64,000 bases of DNA from Roseicella sp. DB1501 (GTDB lineage: Bacteria; Pseudomonadota; Alphaproteobacteria; Acetobacterales; Acetobacteraceae). Every line of letters begins with the position of its first letter. Position 1 is the first letter of the stretch. The position numbers and the translations under genes were made by a program. The notes beneath the pieces were generated by a model. The model was not told the origin of the DNA, searched no databases, and saw nothing but the letters and a program-made list of their open reading frames with translations. The stretch is taken from positions 1 through 64,000 of the forward strand of contig NZ_JABFHG010000014.1 of NCBI RefSeq assembly GCF_013112485.1, written 5' to 3'. Shown here piece after piece: positions 9,869-17,969 of the stretch.

Positions 9869-10234
9869 ATGATCAGCATGGCCATTGCGAATACGTCGGA
9901 CCCGCTGCTCGAAGCGGCGCTGCATAGTTTCATCAGCGGGATTGGCGAACGGGCGAGCCTCGAAGAGTTGGCTCGGTTGCGCATCCGTGCGCCTCTGCAG
10001 CTCCGGCGGGTGTCGCGGCCGGTCCGCGGTTGCTCGCTCGAGATTCGCACGCCCTCCGGCAGCCCGCTCGGCTGGTTGCCGCGCGAGGATGAGGGGGCGC
10101 TCGAAGCGCTGGGCATCGATCCCGATACGGCGACGGTCCGGGTGGCGGCCATCGTGCCGGCCTTCCAGCGGCCGCGGGTGCGCATCGAAATCCTCCTCCC
10201 GGCCCTGGTCGGCGAAGTCGCACCCGCCGCCTGA
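9869..10234 (+). CDS. Small protein with a possible HIRAN-like domain
   Basis: A 121-residue, probably cytoplasmic protein without signal or membrane segments. An N-terminal helical half (DPLLEAALHSFISGIG...EELARLRI) precedes a beta-rich half, LQLRRVSRPVRGCSLEIRT...GSPLGWLPREDEGALEAL and VRVAAIVPAFQRPRVRIEILLP. The G-x-x-LGWLPRE segment and the following hydrophobic strands recall the second half of HIRAN domains, which bind DNA ends or stalled forks, but the usual DPNAV segment is not evident. The frame opens at 9812; ATG 9869 or 9878 are the plausible starts. It could equally be an unrelated small beta-barrel. Confidence 0.5.
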   Translation: MISMAIANTSDPLLEAALHSFISGIGERASLEELARLRIRAPLQLRRVSRPVRGCSLEIRTPSGSPLGWLPREDEGALEALGIDPDTATVRVAAIVPAFQRPRVRIEILLPALVGEVAPAA

Positions 10235-10318
10235 GGTTGGCCCGCCCCGCGGCCGGGGCTGGCCAGCCCCAACCATCGCGCTATCACGGACCCCTTGCCC
10301 TGGGGGAGCGCAGGACGG

Positions 10319-10687
10319 ATGACGATCACGCGGCTGGCCGAGGAAGGGCGCCTCTCGGGCGCGGTGGTGCATGGCGGGCTCGTCTGGCTGGCCGGCCAGG
10401 TGGCCGATGACGCCGATCTCGATGCCGAGGGGCAGACCGCCGACATCCTGGCGCAGATCGATGCGCTGCTGGCCGCTGCCGGGACTTCCAAGCGCCACTT
10501 GCTCAGCGTGACCATCGTCCTCGCCGATATCGCGGATGCGCCGGCCATGAACCGGGCCTGGAACCGCTGGCTCGACCCGGCGGCCAAGCCGGCGCGCATG
10601 ACCATTCAGGCTGCGTTGGTCGATCCCGCCTGGAAGCTCGAGATCACCGGCGTCGCCGCCCTGCCGGCGGGTCAGGCCCCGGGCTGA
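10319..10687 (+). CDS. RidA family protein (YjgF/YER057c/UK114)
   Basis: A 122-residue enzyme of the trimeric RidA family, which hydrolyses reactive enamine/imine intermediates released by PLP enzymes. Family features are GLVWLAGQVADD, the ADILAQIDALLAAAGTSKRHLLSVTIVLADI helix-strand segment and the AMNRAWNRWLDPAAKPAR...ALVDPAWKLEI block, in which an arginine normally contacts the substrate carboxylate. Here R110-like 'PARMT' fits. It is a short gene in the frame from 10295, with ATG 10319 matching the family start. The linkage to a downstream PLP aminotransferase is suggestive but loose. Confidence 0.85.
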   Translation: MTITRLAEEGRLSGAVVHGGLVWLAGQVADDADLDAEGQTADILAQIDALLAAAGTSKRHLLSVTIVLADIADAPAMNRAWNRWLDPAAKPARMTIQAALVDPAWKLEITGVAALPAGQAPG

Positions 10688-10802
10688 CGCAAGCGCCCCG
10701 GCATCGCCGGCGCAGGGGCTAGCTTCCGCCGCAATTCGCGGCGATCACTGAGGTGGGATCGGGCCAGCGGATGCCGCTGCCCGGCAGGAGGATGCAGGAT
10801 CG

Positions 10803-11804
10803 ATGACCGACGCGGAACGGGCCGCTTTCTGGCGCGGCAAGCGCGTCCTGGTGACAGGCGGGGCCGGGTTCCTCGGCAGCGCGCTGTGCCACAGCCTCGC
10901 CGCCCTGGGGGCGCGGGTCACCGCCATCGACGCCATGATGGAGGAGGGCGGCGCCAACATCGCCAATCTCGAGGGCGCCTCTGTCCTGCTGGTGCGCGGC
11001 GATATCCGCGAGGTCGAATTGCATTCGCTCTGCCACGAGGTGGACGTGCTGTTCAACATGGCGGCGCAGACCAGCCATATGGGCGGGCAGCGCGATCCGG
11101 TGGCGGATATCGCCATCAACGCCGTCGCCCAGGTCCGGCTGATCCAGGTGATGCGCGAGACGGCGCCGCAGGCCACCGTGGTGCATGCCTCGACCCGGCA
11201 GTTCTACGGCAAGCCGCTCCGCCTGCCGGTCAATGAGCTGCATCCGGTGCAGCCGCCGGATGCGAACGGGGTCTCCAAATTCGCCGGCGAGCAGTATTGG
11301 CTGCTGGAGCAGCGCGTGCACGGTCGGCCGGTCGTCTCGCTGCGCCTGACCAATTGCTACGGCCCGCGCCTGCGCATCCGCGACGCCAAGCAAACGTTCC
11401 TCGGCATCTGGTTGCGCCGGGTGCTCGAGGGCGAGGGCTTCGAGGTCTGGGGCGGCGAGCAGCTGCGCGACCTGACCTATGTCGACGACGTGGTGCGCGC
11501 CTTCCTGCTGGCCGCCGAGACCGCGCCGCGGCCGGAGGTGGCCGGCCGGGTCTTCAACCTCGGCGGCTCCCCGCCCGCCTCCCTGATCGAGCTCGCCGAC
11601 CGCCTCATTGCGGCGAATGGCGGTCAGGGGCAGTATGTGGTGAAGAGCTTCCCGGCCGATCGTGCGCCCATCGACATCGGCAGCTACCATGCCGATGACC
11701 GGGCCTTTCGCGCCGCCACGGGCTGGACGCCGAGGATCGGCCTCGACGAGGGCCTGGCGCGGTCGCTGGAATGGTATCGCGCGCGCCTGGCCGATTACAC
11801 CTGA
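10803..11804 (+). CDS. NAD-dependent sugar epimerase/dehydratase (extended SDR), active-site Tyr replaced
   Basis: A 333-residue extended short-chain dehydrogenase, likely acting on a nucleotide sugar. It has the NAD-binding motif VTGGAGFLGSAL (about 17-28), FNMAAQTSH, the STRQFYG segment, and the later NCYGPR and DLTYVDDVVRAFL motifs. The catalytic YxxxK motif reads NGVSK: the usual tyrosine is asparagine while the lysine remains. I recall a subgroup of such enzymes with this change followed by a similar PRxRxxDAxQTFLGIW segment, but this is unverified. It ends 18 bases before the DegT-type aminotransferase gene, so both probably belong to one pathway making an aminosugar or modified sugar. 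Confidence 0.85.
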   Translation: MTDAERAAFWRGKRVLVTGGAGFLGSALCHSLAALGARVTAIDAMMEEGGANIANLEGASVLLVRGDIREVELHSLCHEVDVLFNMAAQTSHMGGQRDPVADIAINAVAQVRLIQVMRETAPQATVVHASTRQFYGKPLRLPVNELHPVQPPDANGVSKFAGEQYWLLEQRVHGRPVVSLRLTNCYGPRLRIRDAKQTFLGIWLRRVLEGEGFEVWGGEQLRDLTYVDDVVRAFLLAAETAPRPEVAGRVFNLGGSPPASLIELADRLIAANGGQGQYVVKSFPADRAPIDIGSYHADDRAFRAATGWTPRIGLDEGLARSLEWYRARLADYT

Positions 11805-11822
11805 CGGCATCCGGGACTTTCG

Positions 11823-12962
11823 ATGACCGACGCATCCGCCATGATGATTCCGCAGGCCGCGCCCGGCGCCGGCTACCTGGCGCAGCGGGAGGCGATCGAC
11901 GCCGCCGTCCAGCGCGCCCTGGCCTCCGGCTGGTACATCCTCGGCCGCGAGGGCGAGGCCTTCGAGCGGGAATTCGCCGCCTGGCTCGGCGCCACGCGCG
12001 CCGTCGGCTGCGCCAACGGCACCGATGCCCTGGCGCTGATTCTGCGCGGCCTCGGCATCGGGGCCGGCTGCACCGTCGCCACCGTCTCCCACACCGCGGT
12101 CGCGACCGTCGCCGCCATCGAGATGGCGGGCGCGACGCCGCTGCTGCTCGATATCGACCCCGACACCTACACCATGGATGCCGAAGAGCTGGCCGCGGTG
12201 GTCGATGACCCGCCGCCCGGCCTGCCGCCGATCCGCGCCGCGATCGCCGTGCATCTCTACGGCCAAGCCTGCGACCTCGACCCGATGCTGGAGGCCTGTG
12301 GCGAGGCCGGGGTGGCGCTGATCGAGGATTGCGCGCAGTGCCACGGCGCCACGCTGCACGGCCGCAAGCTCGGCACCTTCGGCGCCGCCGCGGCCTTCTC
12401 GCTCTATCCCACGAAGAATCTCGGCGCCCTCGGCGACGGCGGCGTGCTGGCAACGGATGACGTGGCACTGGCCGACCGCATCGCCGCCATCCGGCAATAT
12501 GGCTGGGAGGAGCGTTACGTCTCCTCCATGGCCGGGGTGAACAGCCGCCTCGACGAGATCCAGGCCGCCATCCTCCGGGTCAAGCTGCCGGCGCTCGATG
12601 CCGGCAATGCGCGGCGTCGGGCGATCGCCGATGCCTATGACGCGGCGCTCGCCGGCGGACTGCTGGCGCCGCCGCAGCGCCGGGCCGATGCCGAGCACGT
12701 CTTCCATCAGTACGTGCTGCGCAGCCCGCATCGCGCCGACCTCATGGCGCGCCTGCGCGCGGCGGGCATCGGGACCGGCATCCATTACCCGGTGCCGGTG
12801 CATCTGCAGCCAGCCTACCGGCATCGGCTGGCGCTCGGCCCGGCCGGCTGCACCGAGACGGCGAGCGCCGCCGGCGAGGTGTTCAGCCTGCCGATCTATC
12901 CCGAGCTGACCGATGCCGAGGTGGAGCGGATCTGCGCGGCGCTGCGCGACCTCGGGTGCTGA
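11823..12962 (+). CDS. DegT/DnrJ/EryC1-family sugar aminotransferase
   Basis: A 379-residue PLP-dependent aminotransferase of the type that aminates keto-sugars bound to nucleotides. Typical segments are GRYILG-like SGWYILGREGEAFEREFA (35-52), CANGTDAL, HLYGQACDLDPM, IEDCAQCHGA (168-176), and SLYPTKNLGALGDGG with PLP lysine K198. The C-terminal part contains GVNSRLDEIQAAIL and the tail HYPVPVHLQPAY. It directly follows the epimerase gene in the same direction. The two would supply an aminosugar for a surface polymer or glycosylation. The donor and exact product cannot be read from sequence. Confidence 0.9.
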   Translation: MTDASAMMIPQAAPGAGYLAQREAIDAAVQRALASGWYILGREGEAFEREFAAWLGATRAVGCANGTDALALILRGLGIGAGCTVATVSHTAVATVAAIEMAGATPLLLDIDPDTYTMDAEELAAVVDDPPPGLPPIRAAIAVHLYGQACDLDPMLEACGEAGVALIEDCAQCHGATLHGRKLGTFGAAAAFSLYPTKNLGALGDGGVLATDDVALADRIAAIRQYGWEERYVSSMAGVNSRLDEIQAAILRVKLPALDAGNARRRAIADAYDAALAGGLLAPPQRRADAEHVFHQYVLRSPHRADLMARLRAAGIGTGIHYPVPVHLQPAYRHRLALGPAGCTETASAAGEVFSLPIYPELTDAEVERICAALRDLGC

Positions 12963-12972
12963 GCGCCGCCGG

Positions 12973-13728
12973 TCATGCGCCGGCATAGCGCGGTGCCGGC
13001 TGGCCGGCATAGTCATGCGCGCCCACATGCGTCAGCCGCCCGGCGGTATCGAGCCAGACCTTGCCGCCGATCGCCCGCCAGCGCTGGCAGAAGGTGAAGT
13101 CCTCGCTGAGATAGGTGCCGGTCTCGCGGTCGATGACGCTCTCGAAGAGCGCGTGCAGCTCCGGCCGCGGCCGCGCGCCGGGGGCGAAGGCATGGATGGC
13201 GCGGTAGCGCGTCTCGGGATAGGCGGCGATCATGCGCTCGATCGCCGCGCGGCGGATCAGCATGAAGCCGGTGCCGGCATACTCCGCAGTGACGAAATCG
13301 CCGTCGCGCTCCGCCGCCGCGCCCGCTGCCGGGGTGCCGACATAGAGCAGCGGCGCGGTCTCCGGCGCCTCGCCGGCATCGAGGCGAGCGCGGGCGGCGG
13401 CGTCCCAGCGGATCGCCTTGATCGGGTAGAGGCCGGCGACGAGGTCCTTCCCCGCCGCCAGCATGCGGCCGAGCTGCTCCGGCTCGAAGGCGATGTCGGC
13501 ATCGACGAAGAGCAGATGCGTCGCCTCCGGCATGTCGAGGAAGCGCCCGAGCAGGGTGTTGCGGCTGCGGGTGATGAGCGAATCATGGCCCAGCATCTCG
13601 AGGCCAAGGCCGATCCCCTGCAGGGCCGCATAGCGCATCAGGCGGATCACCGAGAGCATGTAGTCCTGGTGCACCATCGCCCCGAAGCAGGGCGTCGCCA
13701 CCACGACATTCGCCTTCGCCTGCTGCAT
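12973..13728 (-). CDS. Glycosyltransferase-like protein (GT-A fold, DxD)
   Basis: A 251-residue soluble protein converging on the aminotransferase gene. The N-terminal VVVATPCFGAMVHQDYMLS, RSRNTLLGRFLD and LLFVDADIAFEPEQL resemble family-2-like glycosyltransferases. DAD would be the nucleotide-sugar/metal motif, and GLYPIKAIRWD, FVTAEYAGTGFMLIRR and YLSEDFTFCQRWRAIGGKVWLD fit the second half of the fold. No membrane segment is present. Acceptor and donor are unknown. Proximity to the epimerase/aminotransferase pair suggests a shared glycan pathway although it is on the opposite strand. Confidence 0.7.
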   Translation of the reverse strand: MQQAKANVVVATPCFGAMVHQDYMLSVIRLMRYAALQGIGLGLEMLGHDSLITRSRNTLLGRFLDMPEATHLLFVDADIAFEPEQLGRMLAAGKDLVAGLYPIKAIRWDAAARARLDAGEAPETAPLLYVGTPAAGAAAERDGDFVTAEYAGTGFMLIRRAAIERMIAAYPETRYRAIHAFAPGARPRPELHALFESVIDRETGTYLSEDFTFCQRWRAIGGKVWLDTAGRLTHVGAHDYAGQPAPRYAGA

Positions 13729-13853
13729 CCGCCCGCTCCCGTCGCCGACCGGCCTCCGGGCCTTCGCAGGGTGCCAGGGCCCGGGCCGCCATGCGGCAGC
13801 CCCCCATCCCTTACGCCCGGCTTCCTTTCGATATCGCTAGCGGCGGCGCCCTT

Positions 13854-14705
13854 TCAGCGGCTGACGAGGGAGACCGCGCGGGTGGTCAGCGGCCCCTCGG
13901 CTGGACGGTCGGGCGCCTCGATCCATACCTTCGGCTTGCCATAGCCGGTTGGGCCGAAGGGCGAGCAGAAGGCCACCTCCGCGGCATCGCGGCCGACGCC
14001 GATCCGCACCAGCCCGTCCGCCGCCGATTTGCGGGTCGGGTCGAAGAGGAACCAGCTTCCGCCCTCCGGGCCCTCCAGCCAGGCTTCCAGCACGGCGTGG
14101 AAATCGGGCGGCGAGAGCCGCCAGGCATAGGCGCTGACGAAGCGTGCCGGGATGCCGAGGGCGCGGCAGAAGGCGATGCCGAGATGCGCGAAGTCGCGGC
14201 AGATGCCCTGGCGCTGCAGCAGTGTGTCGCGGGCCGAGGTCTGCTCGTCGCTGCTGCCCGGCACGTAGTCGAGATGGTCGTGCAGCCAGTTGCAGATGGC
14301 GGTGACGCGCTCATGGCCCCGCGGCAGGCCGCCGAACTCCTTCTCGGCGAATTGTCGCAGCAGGTCGGCCTCGACATAGCGGCTGGGATAGAGATGCGTC
14401 AGCGCCTCAAGCGGCAGGCGCCCGGCCGGGACCTCCCGCACCTCCGCCGGGTCGATGGCGGCCGGCCGCAAGGTGACGCTGGCCTCGTAGCGCAGGGTCA
14501 GCTTGCCCCGGCCGGCGCAGAGGCGGAAATAGCGGTTGCCGCTCTCCGGCATGTCGAAGCGCTCGAGCGGCAGCTCCGGCGAGAGGACGAGCCGTTCCGT
14601 CTCGATCTCCTGGCCGGGCCGGCGCTGCGCCTCGATGTTGAAGACGAAGGGCGTGTCGTCCGCCTCGACCTCGTAGTCGAGCTCGCATCCCAGCCTGTAG
14701 CGCAT
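13854..14705 (-). CDS. Transglutaminase-like cysteine protease family protein
   Basis: A 283-residue protein with an N-terminal beta domain and a transglutaminase-like core. The expected catalytic triad is visible: C169 in QGICRDFAHL, H203 in DFHAVLEAWL and D222 in FLFDPTR. Proteins with this architecture in alphaproteobacteria are thought to act as peptidases or amide hydrolases rather than cross-linkers. No signal peptide is present, so it is likely cytoplasmic. It lies 125 bases upstream of the glycosyltransferase-like gene on the same strand. Its upstream side carries a palindromic repeat at 14765-14869. Confidence 0.85.
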   Translation of the reverse strand: MRYRLGCELDYEVEADDTPFVFNIEAQRRPGQEIETERLVLSPELPLERFDMPESGNRYFRLCAGRGKLTLRYEASVTLRPAAIDPAEVREVPAGRLPLEALTHLYPSRYVEADLLRQFAEKEFGGLPRGHERVTAICNWLHDHLDYVPGSSDEQTSARDTLLQRQGICRDFAHLGIAFCRALGIPARFVSAYAWRLSPPDFHAVLEAWLEGPEGGSWFLFDPTRKSAADGLVRIGVGRDAAEVAFCSPFGPTGYGKPKVWIEAPDRPAEGPLTTRAVSLVSR

Positions 14706-14764
14706 GGTCCTGTCCTCTCGGCGTGCCGTCCTGGCCGGCCGCTCATCTCGTCGCGATCACGCGG

Positions 14765-14869
14765 CTACAGCGGCTTGCGTTCAGTACTGAACGCAAGCCG
14801 CTGTGATTCCTTGTTTTCAAAGCAGATTTAGGCGTCCGGGCGTTCACGCCCTCCCGCGATCCGCTCTAA
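14765..14869. repeat. Intergenic palindromic repeat, family 2 (copy D)
   Basis: Contains a 38-bp perfect palindrome without loop (14767-14804; each arm starts ACAGCGGCTTGCGTTCAGT). A TTGTTTTCA linker follows, then a second imperfect inverted repeat including GCGTCCGGGCGTTCACGCCC up to the terminal CGCTCTAA. Its reverse complement aligns over nearly its full length with 40561-40662, and its second module aligns with the tandem units at 62904-63015. Nothing else is recognised in the remaining sequence up to 15085, which presumably holds the ppc promoter. Confidence 0.85.
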
Positions 14870-15085
14870 CCCCGGCGATGCCGGTGGGTTGCCGCATGAC
14901 TGGTGCCGAAATTGCGCAGTTTGCTGCCGGAGCCGCGGGTGTTGCACGCCGGCTGCCCAGATCGTTGCCGCGCTGCCTGCTTCGGCGGCATTCGGTTGCC
15001 GAAACCCGGCCGTCACGCCCGATTTCGGCCCAACGGTCAATCTTGCCCCCTGGCGCCCCGGCACTTCGCAGATGCACCATGCGGC

Positions 15086-17863
15086 ATGCCGGACATCACG
15101 CCCGACCCCCTGCAGGAACTCCTCGCCCGGTTGCGCGAGGCCCGCGACGCGGCGGCCCAGGACCCCTTCGGCGATCCCGTCCTGCTGATCGCCCTGGCGA
15201 TCAGCCGGCGGATCGACGACGGGCCCCTCGACCTCGACGGCCTGGCCGCCCTGGTGCAGCGGCTCTCCGACGGGGCGGCGGCGGAGCGGGCGCGGCGCCT
15301 CGCCGCCTATGTCGGCCTCCCGGCCGGTCCGGCCTCCCTGGCCGAACTGGCCGAGCGCCTCGTCCGGCCGGATCCCGAGGACAGCCCGATCCCCTTCGCC
15401 CGCTACAGGGCGCTGGTCGAGACGCCGCGCTTCGCCGCCGTCTTCACCGCCCACCCGACCTTCTCCCTGCCGCCCGAGACGGGCGCCGCGCTGGCGCAGG
15501 CGGCGAGCGGCGCGACCCTGCCCGAGGGCCTCGTGCACCGGCCCTCGCCGCCGACCCTCGGCGAGGAGTTCCGCCAGGCCGCGGCGGCGATCGAGCGCGG
15601 CCGCGATGCGCTGGACGGCCTCGCCGCGGCGCTGCTGACCGCCGCCAAGAGCGTCTGGGGCGACCGCTGGACGACCCTCGTGCCGCGCGCCGTGCTGCTC
15701 GCCTCCTGGGTCGGCTACGACACGGATGGACGCACCGATATCGGCTGGTGGGACACGCTGCGGCTGCGCCTGACCATGAAGCGCCTGCAGCTCGAGCGGC
15801 TGCAGGCGCAGCTCGCCGGGCTTGGGGACTGCGCGGCGCCGCTGCGGGCGCGGCTCGGCGGCGCGCTCGAGGCGGTCCGGACGCAGATCGCGGCGGTGCC
15901 GGAGCGGCCGGAGCCGGAGGCGGTGGAACGCCTCTCGGCGGCGATGGTCGGGCTGCGCGAGGCGGCGTTGACCGGCACCGCCCCGCTGCTCGAGCTCTTC
16001 CCCCAGGCGATCGCCGCGGCGCCGGACGATGCGGCGAGGCTCGCCCTCGCCGTCGCCCGCAGCGGCCTCGCCGCGCATGGCCTGTCGCTCGCCCATACCC
16101 ATACGCGGCTCAACGCCGCGCAGGTGCACAATGCCGTCCGCCAGCGCCTCGGCTTCGCCGCCTCGCCGGACGACATGGCGCAGCGCCGCGGCCTGCTCGC
16201 CGCCATCAACACCGCCCTCGGCGAGGTCGCGGCGCAGCCGGTCGATTTCGGCGCGCTGCTCGCCGAGCAGGCCTCGGCGGCGCGGCTGATGCTGATCTGC
16301 GCCCAGATCGCCAAGCATGTCGACGGCTCGGCGCCGATCCGCTTCCTCATCGCCGAGACCGAGACCGGCTACACGCTGCTCGCCGCGCTCTGGCTGGCGC
16401 GGCGCTTCGGCGTCGACCATGCGGTGGAGCTCTCGCCGCTCTTCGAGACGGCGGAGGCGCTCGACCGCGGCGAGCGGGTGCTGGAAGAGGCGCTGCGCAG
16501 CCCGCATTTCCGCGACTACATCCGGCAGCACGGCCGGCTCTGCCTGCAATTCGGCTATTCGGATTCCGGCCGCTACATCGGCCAGCTCGCCGGCAGCTAC
16601 CTGGCCGAGCGGCTGAAGCTCCGCCTGGTCGAGCTGCTGCGCCGGCACAAGCTCGACGGCATCGAGGTGGTGCTGTTCGACACGCATGGCGAGAGCGTCG
16701 GCCGTGGCGGCCATCCCGACAGCCTGGCCGACCGGCTCGCCTATCTCTCGCCGCCGCAGGCGCGCGCCGCGCTCGACCGCGCCGGGCTGAAGCTGCGCGA
16801 GGAGACCGCCTTCCAGGGCGGCGACGGCTATCTGCTCTTCGGAACGCCGCAGCTCGCCGCCGCGACCGTCGCCGGCATCGCCGCGCATGCCTTCACCCCG
16901 ATCGGCCCGGTGGACGACCCGGTCTATGCCGAGGCGGATTACGTCGCCGATTTCTTCGCCACCGTCCGGCGGGAGATGCAGGCCCTGGTCGCCGATCCCG
17001 GCTATGCGGCGCTGCTCGGCGCCTTCGGCCCGGGGCTGCTCGACCGCACCGGCTCGCGCCCGGCGGTGCGGCAGAGCGACGGGCTGGGCGGGCCGATCCG
17101 CATCAGCCATCCCTCGCAGCTCCGCGCCATCCCGAACAACGCCATCCTGCAGCAGCTCGGCTGGATGGCGAATTCCATCCATGGCCTCGGCATCGCCGCC
17201 GCCGCCAATCCTGACGCCTTCGCCGATCTGCGCGCGCGCTCGCCGCGCTTCAAGCGCGCCCTCGCTTTGGCGGCGCGGGCCGCCGCCTGTTCCGATCTCG
17301 GCGTGCTGCGGGCGGTGGTGGACACGCTCGATCCCGGCCCCTGGCTCGACCGCGCCGGCTTCACCCGGCGGGAGGGGCGGCGGGCGGCGCTGCTCGGCAT
17401 CGCCCAGGCAGTGGAGCGCCTCGACCTCGACGCGCCGACGCGTCGGCTGTTCCGCCGGCTGCAGGCGGACCACCTCGCCCTGCAGGCGGCCTGGCCCGAC
17501 CTGCCGGTGATGCCGGACCGGCTGGTGCTGCTGCATGCGCTGCGCCTCGCCCTGCTGCACCGCATCTGGCTGCTCGCGGTCGAGTTGCCGGAGTTCAGCC
17601 CGCGCCACGGCGCGACGCGGGAATCGCTCGTCATCCGCATCCTGCAACTGGATATCGAGCCGGTGCTGAAGCTGCTGGAGGAGATCTTCCCGGCCGCGCC
17701 GGGGGCGGTGGTCGGGCTCGACTTCCACGAGCCGGCGCCGCCGCGCGAGGGGCTGAGCTATGCCCGCGAGCATGCCGAGATCTTCCGCCCCATGGCGCGC
17801 CTGTTCGCCCTGGTCCGCGGCTGCGGCGCCGCCATCACCCATGAGGTCGGCGCCTTCGGTTGA
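15086..17863 (+). CDS. ppc: Phosphoenolpyruvate carboxylase, divergent
   Basis: A 925-residue homologue of PEP carboxylase, which makes oxaloacetate from PEP and bicarbonate. The catalytic-histidine motif is present (FTAHPTFSLPP, H123), as are the NxxQVHN-like block LNAAQVHNAVRQRL and the C-terminal SHPSQLRAIPNNAILQQLGWMANSIHGLG. Other hallmark blocks deviate from the E. coli enzyme. The GYSDSAKDAG block reads GYSDSGRYIG (Lys to Arg). The FHGRGG-x-x-GRGG block reads FDTHGESVGRGG (near residue 531), losing the first GRGG. It may therefore be a catalytically altered paralogue. The frame opens at 14903, but ATG 15086 gives a normal N-terminus. Confidence 0.8.
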   Translation: MPDITPDPLQELLARLREARDAAAQDPFGDPVLLIALAISRRIDDGPLDLDGLAALVQRLSDGAAAERARRLAAYVGLPAGPASLAELAERLVRPDPEDSPIPFARYRALVETPRFAAVFTAHPTFSLPPETGAALAQAASGATLPEGLVHRPSPPTLGEEFRQAAAAIERGRDALDGLAAALLTAAKSVWGDRWTTLVPRAVLLASWVGYDTDGRTDIGWWDTLRLRLTMKRLQLERLQAQLAGLGDCAAPLRARLGGALEAVRTQIAAVPERPEPEAVERLSAAMVGLREAALTGTAPLLELFPQAIAAAPDDAARLALAVARSGLAAHGLSLAHTHTRLNAAQVHNAVRQRLGFAASPDDMAQRRGLLAAINTALGEVAAQPVDFGALLAEQASAARLMLICAQIAKHVDGSAPIRFLIAETETGYTLLAALWLARRFGVDHAVELSPLFETAEALDRGERVLEEALRSPHFRDYIRQHGRLCLQFGYSDSGRYIGQLAGSYLAERLKLRLVELLRRHKLDGIEVVLFDTHGESVGRGGHPDSLADRLAYLSPPQARAALDRAGLKLREETAFQGGDGYLLFGTPQLAAATVAGIAAHAFTPIGPVDDPVYAEADYVADFFATVRREMQALVADPGYAALLGAFGPGLLDRTGSRPAVRQSDGLGGPIRISHPSQLRAIPNNAILQQLGWMANSIHGLGIAAAANPDAFADLRARSPRFKRALALAARAAACSDLGVLRAVVDTLDPGPWLDRAGFTRREGRRAALLGIAQAVERLDLDAPTRRLFRRLQADHLALQAAWPDLPVMPDRLVLLHALRLALLHRIWLLAVELPEFSPRHGATRESLVIRILQLDIEPVLKLLEEIFPAAPGAVVGLDFHEPAPPREGLSYAREHAEIFRPMARLFALVRGCGAAITHEVGAFG

Positions 17864-17969
17864 GGGGAGGTTCCCCGCCGGCTTGCCGCTGCCGCCGGGA
17901 TCGCCGCACTCTCGCGGCGAAGGGGAGGTGGGGCCGGCCAGGCCGCCGCGCCCAGGGAGGATTTCGGCC

